Assembly: GCA_025345505.1 (NCBI GenBank)
Contig: JANVCC010000030.1
Coordinates: forward strand, 5,253,532-5,317,531
Reading direction: 5' to 3'
From: Todiramphus chloris collaris
Lineage: Eukaryota; Chordata; Aves; Coraciiformes; Alcedinidae
Length of the DNA: 64,000 nt
Shown: piece by piece, positions 60,393-64,000 of the stretch
How the letters are laid out: every line of letters begins with the position of its first letter
How positions within the stretch are numbered: position 1 is the first letter of the stretch
The notes under the pieces: generated by a model
Seen by the model: only the letters and a program-made list of their open reading frames with translations
Databases searched by the model: none
Told to the model about the DNA's origin: nothing
Translations under genes and position numbers: made by a program

Positions 60393-63075
60393 GCAGTAGA
60401 AGCATATACCTCAGCAACTCCAGAGAAACCTGTGCAAAGGCAGAAGGGCTAATCTCATTTCATATTCTTTTCTATCAGTGGTGTTTTGGAAAAGCTGTGC
60501 TCCAGGTACTTATTTGGTCTCAGTCTCTCAGGTCTCTTTGTTGTAAATGTGATCTCTTTAGAGCATGGAGGATAAGATTCAGCTGGAGATGAAAACACGT
60601 GTACCAGCATGCTGCAGCTTACCCTTTGGCCATTTTGCTCCTTTGCCTCTCACCCCACACAACAAAGTAAAGAGCGATCTTAAAAATGGGAACAAAAAGC
60701 TGATTTTGTTTACATTAAAATTCATGAACACATGGTTTGGCCTTTAATCTCAAAAAGTCACAGTGTTTGCTTGAAAGGACAGCTCCTCACACACAGACCT
60801 GGCCAGTTTAAAAAAAAAAAATCAGCAATTAGTAAGGCAACAAAGCCCTTTTTCAAGTAGGTAAGAGGCACTGGGGAGGTATGTTTGACCAGCTCTGCAT
60901 CCCCTATCTTTTCTCTCTTCTCATCTCCTCAGCCTCTTTTTATTTGTCCCCCCAACACTATAACTCAGGTTTCCAGAAAAAAATATTAACAAGAACATAT
61001 CAGCCAGTGATGCTGATGACATATTCTCATTCATCTTTGTACATCACTGCTATCATACGGTATATTCTCAGCATTGTCTGCGGGCTCTTTTATTTACTAA
61101 GTTACCTTTGAGAATAGAAAACCTACAAATATTAAAGTGAAAATTCAAAAAAAAAAAATTTCAAAAGGGGCTTGAAGATGTTATATTTGACTTGATGATG
61201 TTGGTAGACACACAAGATAAAATGGCAGATGAAGAATTCCATACTTCAAAGGACAGCAAATTATTTGTGGGACTTAGGAAGCCATGTCCGGTTCTTTCTT
61301 ACACCTTGTGAGAAAAGAGATTTACTGGGTGTACATACAGCATTTTCCTACGTTGCTTGGGGAACGCAGACACCAGTGATGGGGAAGATCAGGCTGGCAC
61401 AGAGGGCATTGCTTCACTGGCCGTGGGTCCAGGGCATGCTGTGGAGGTCTGGTTTTAAAGGGAGATAACAACACACTTTAGGTGTTACAAAATGAAAGGC
61501 TCAGTTGCATCCCAGAGCAGGTGGTCAATATTTCTTAAAACAGCACCATTTTGGTGTTGAATTTCATATCCAAAACAACTGGATTACTGTGTTAATAAAT
61601 GGATAAACTGGTGTGATTACATAGACTGCATCCTCAGGGCACATTCAATACGAAGCCAAGGCCTTTTATTTTCATTGTGGCAGCCTGGCATTTTAGATAC
61701 TCAACCTAACGGGAAATGACTGGCAGCATTAATGATAAAACAATATCCCAAGCTGAGCTCAGGACTTGCAATAACTGCACACTGTTCATGGGATAGCTCT
61801 GGGAATCCTTGGTGTGAACAAAAAAAGTCCTGCAGTTTTCTCATTTAATTAAATTTAAATCTGTGGGGACTGACAGTCCATGTCTTGGGCTTATGTTTTT
61901 CGGTTTGGGTTTGGTTTCTTTCACTTGTTCTCTGCAGCTTAATGTCACTGTGAAGTAGTTTTTAATCAACAGACAGTCTTAACTGGAAATGAAGCTGACA
62001 TCTAGTTACCTTTATATAAGGATTTTTCTTAATTGCAACACTAAGTACAGGAAAAATACCTAAGCTGACATGTAGTAATAAAACACCAGCAGGTCACACA
62101 TAGTTCAAAAGCACTTTATCATCTTATGGGCGACTTGCAGTTGTGGTTGCCTGCAATTTTTGACTGGAAGGGGTCACTTTCATCTAGTTGCAAACCAAAT
62201 CATTAAGGGGTGTTTTCTACATCAGGCTGAAACTTGGGGGTCACAGGGGCAGCATCTGGTTTTTAAATTACCTCAAACATTTGTGAGTGAAAGGGGAAAA
62301 TGTTTTCAGTGCTCTTTTATGAAGAAACACTACTTCTGTGCATTGGAATGAGTTGTAAATATAGATAGTGATGCAGACATAAACATATAGATAAAAAGAT
62401 ACCCACAGAGCATGATTCACTACTTCCTAGAGCAAATCTCAGCTGAACTATGTTCCTGACCAGAAGCCATGTAGCACTACAGGGCTATTAGTCATGTTGC
62501 ATTAGTCAGGAATGGTGCTAATCACGAAATCTAGGACCTTTTAAGTATTTCTGAGCATGGGAAGCTAGTATGGGAATTTTTAGTGTGACATGGTTCTTTT
62601 TAATGTAGGGAAACCCTTAAAAAATAGCTCCCAAATCCAAATGTGGCTCCATAACAAGATTCTAAAATCCCAGTGCGCATATAGACACTTGTTAGAAATG
62701 TAGACAAGATGCCAACTCATCTGACAGTTCATTTCCACTCTCCATATTGTCCCCTCTCTCACCTCCTATTTACTAATTACACTGCTCCTGATCAAAATGA
62801 GCACTCCACAGCAGCACTCGAGAAAGATTGTCCCAGCAACAGTTATTTCTATTTGTCAGGCTCACTGTGGTAAGAGGCACAAAACAAAACAAGGGCTCCT
62901 CCTGGTCCTCCTGCTCACCTGACAAGTGTGGGAAATTCCTGATGGGAGTCCCAAGGAGGTACAGGATTAGTAAACCTGGGCGGGATCAAGAATAAAGATG
63001 GGGAACAGGAACAAAGAATGACAAAATCCTGGAAGAGCAGGAGTAAGTGGAGAGGAGAAGTAGAAATTTGCAGCG

Positions 63076-63093
63076 GAAGGAGGGAGGGAGGGA
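63076..63093 (+). repeat. (GGGA)n purine tract
   Basis: GGAAGGAGGGAGGGAGGGA forms about four GGGA/GGAA units. It is a short purine microsatellite with G-quadruplex potential. Confidence 0.8.
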
Positions 63094-63137
63094 CACTGTG
63101 CTTTGCAGAAGTATAATTACCAAAAATGCAAAGATAT

Positions 63138-63166
63138 TAAAAAAATAAAAAAACAAAAAAAAAGGA
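63138..63166 (+). repeat. A-rich low-complexity tract
   Basis: Runs of A are interrupted by a single T, C and G. On the minus strand it generates a Phe-rich open frame that is not a gene. Confidence 0.8.
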
Positions 63167-64000
63167 AAATATCTGTAGAGACCCAAAGTTAAACAAACCT
63201 TTGCAAAATTACAGAAAGGGCTAATTAGAGGCAACTGGAGTAGAGAAGTAAAAGATACACAGTCACTGCAACACACACCTGTACAAGAGCCAGGCAACTT
63301 ATTCCTGAGTTTTAGTGTTCTTATTTGTTTAGCAAATAGCTGTGATCTGTCTGCCAATCCGTATCACCTTTCACAGCAGGTTTGCAGACAAGATCACAGC
63401 TTTCCACTTTGGTTTCCTAATGTTAAACTGTCAGCAATGCACACATCCCTCTCTCCAGTCTCCTGTCAAGTCATGCATGCATTACTTTGCTCTTTTTTTC
63501 CCCAACTCTTGCAGGTAGCTTGAGTATGAAATGGGGAAGCAAGGATTTGGTTATAAACAAAGAGAGGCACTGAACTTTTTTCCATATCCCTAGTGCTTCT
63601 TTAACTTGTAAAGGAGAGATTGAACCTTTCCGTGTCGATGTTGTACACAGAGTAGACACCCTGTGACTGCTCATCAGCTTATACTTCTTGAAGAGTGAGC
63701 GACAGAATCATCCTATTTGTAGCTCCTCTTATGTCCAGCCACCCCAAGCTGGCTGTGTTTGAGCAGCTCTGCACGTACTGCTAAGGAGCCATCTAAGTGC
63801 CCCAGGTTAGGAAACTGTTCTGTGTCTGTATGGGGGGGGTTTGTGTGATCATGTGTTTTATGATGACAAAAAAGATATCTCAAAGATGTTCCCTTTTTTT
63901 GCTGGAGGGACAAACCTAAATTTGCTCTTCAGATGCTCAAATGGCCACACTACAAGTCAACAGAGCTGTCCTTTGGACAAAGGAGGGGACTTGACACCTC

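Larger units (their letters stand above)
58234..64000. other. Unique DNA, no gene recognised
   Basis: The first 150 bases are GC-richer than the rest. Simple repeats include A runs, the GGGA run (63076-63093) and an A-rich tract (63138-63166). A 14-bp direct repeat flanks an AT-rich insert at 60324-60392. Open frames up to about 123 codons (62986-63357 minus) give unrecognised products; that one is a Phe-rich artefact of an A-rich tract. No RNA gene, promoter or further element is supported. Confidence 0.6.

Overview
This window looks like nuclear DNA from a bird, probably a neoavian species, although the species cannot be read from it. The evidence is the interspersed repeats. There are five stretches of the CR1 LINE family with 3' ends built on short units of the ATTCTATG type. 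There is also an avian-type endogenous retroviral LTR of the ERVL class (TGTCCTGGTT...GTGACA), and several worn repeats of kinds widespread in sauropsid genomes. The background is AT-rich, low in CpG and studded with poly(A)/poly(T) and T/G-rich low-complexity tracts. Nothing resembles bacterial, archaeal, phage or plasmid DNA.

I found no host protein-coding gene, tRNA, rRNA or CRISPR array. The longest open frames outside repeats (about 120-150 codons, near 1892-2269, 10744-11181, 27549-27989 and 47317-47772) match no family I recognise. Their composition fits chance frames. The window therefore reads as a gene desert or the inside of a very large intron. Small exons or lncRNA exons cannot be excluded by eye.

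Layout: 1-2515 is unique DNA with one ancient repeat relic. 2516-3365 is a 5'-truncated CR1 on the minus strand. 7970-8250 is an older CR1 fragment. 12130-12653 is a second copy of the same CR1 type as at 2516. 19890-19962 is a short CR1 3' end. 25421-26217 is a solo ERVL-type LTR on the plus strand. 30370-30450 and 32670-33010 hold ancient repeat relics, followed by a C-rich/G-rich inverted pair. 36751-36940 is an ancient CR1/L3-type LINE remnant. 42893-42992 is a 100-bp near-perfect palindrome. 53926-54135 is a possible short LTR with an internal 12-bp-arm hairpin. 57666-58233 is a CR1 whose truncated reverse-transcriptase frame is still open. The rest is unique sequence with scattered simple repeats.

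The most noteworthy points are the 100-bp palindrome, the two CR1 copies that share the same stop codon and frameshift in their reverse-transcriptase tail, the possible young short LTR, and AT-rich blocks with homeodomain-type motifs that may be conserved enhancers. I did not find convincing evidence of a previously undescribed gene system.
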